DNA of 5,999 nt. Source: Pseudomonadota bacterium (lineage in GTDB: Bacteria > Pseudomonadota > Alphaproteobacteria > Rhizobiales > Devosiaceae). Positions within the stretch are counted from its first letter, which is position 1. Each line of letters starts with the position of its first letter. The position numbers were made by a program, and so were the translations under genes. The stretch is from the NCBI GenBank assembly GCA_023387585.1, contig JAEWHZ010000335.1, forward strand, positions 1-5,999. The letters run 5' to 3'. The notes under the pieces are model-generated. The model saw only the letters and a program-made list of their open reading frames with translations, did no database searches and had not been told where the DNA came from. Positions 5,931 to 5,999 of the stretch are shown in pieces.

Positions 5931-5999
5931 GTCCGGCAGGCGCGCCGGCCCCGTTCCAAACCTTTCGGGCGGCACGGCGACGCGGGCCTGCCCCATAAG

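Noticed and set aside
5932..5948. A palindromic GC-rich stretch including GGCGCGCC as a possible regulatory hairpin.
   Set aside because: The arms are only about five bases and such sequences are frequent by chance at this GC content; there is no adjoining T-run or regulator to support a role.
5917..5999. A possible 3' end of another minus-strand gene upstream of the second GH4 gene.
   Set aside because: The minus-strand frames stay open up to the GH4 start, but the visible piece is too short and its translations (Gly/Pro/Arg-rich) match nothing I recognise, so no gene is called.

Overview
The window is GC-rich DNA with tightly packed genes and reads like a sugar-utilisation locus from an alphaproteobacterium, most likely of the Hyphomicrobiales (rhizobia and relatives). 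That placement is inference, from base composition, gene style and the resemblance of the locus to the alpha-galactoside (agp) locus described in Sinorhizobium meliloti. No rRNA, tRNA, CRISPR array or insertion sequence was seen.

Left half (1-3697, plus strand): the 3' end of an operon. It holds the C-terminal part of a DppC-type ABC permease, then a double-domain ABC ATPase of the peptide/opine/nickel transporter class (11 bases later), then a GH4 alpha-galactosidase very like E. coli MelA (26 bases later). A hairpin terminator follows at 3720-3748. The likely job is to import alpha-galactosides such as melibiose or raffinose through a 'peptide-type' ABC transporter and cleave them in the cytoplasm with an NAD- and metal-dependent enzyme. 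The binding protein, the other permease, the operon promoter and any regulator lie left of the window.

Middle (3754-4421, minus strand): a compact vapBC toxin-antitoxin module. An AbrB-fold antitoxin and a PIN-domain ribonuclease toxin overlap by four bases (GTGA). Upstream of vapB is a 9-bp inverted repeat whose two arms each contain a small palindrome, a good candidate for the autoregulatory operator.

Right half (4462-5916, minus strand): a second, divergent GH4 enzyme with CHGV in place of the CHSV seen in the first, and a basic C-terminal tail of about 45 residues. The motif difference suggests another substrate, possibly an alpha-glucuronide. It probably ends a minus-strand operon that enters from the right. 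The 83 bases upstream of it (5917-5999) hold a strong ribosome binding site, but no upstream gene can be recognised in the part visible.

Overall the window is two convergent GH4 sugar-cleavage loci with a toxin-antitoxin module between them. I see no evidence of an entirely new system. The points most worth a second look are the substrate of the second GH4 enzyme and the nested-palindrome operator of vapBC.
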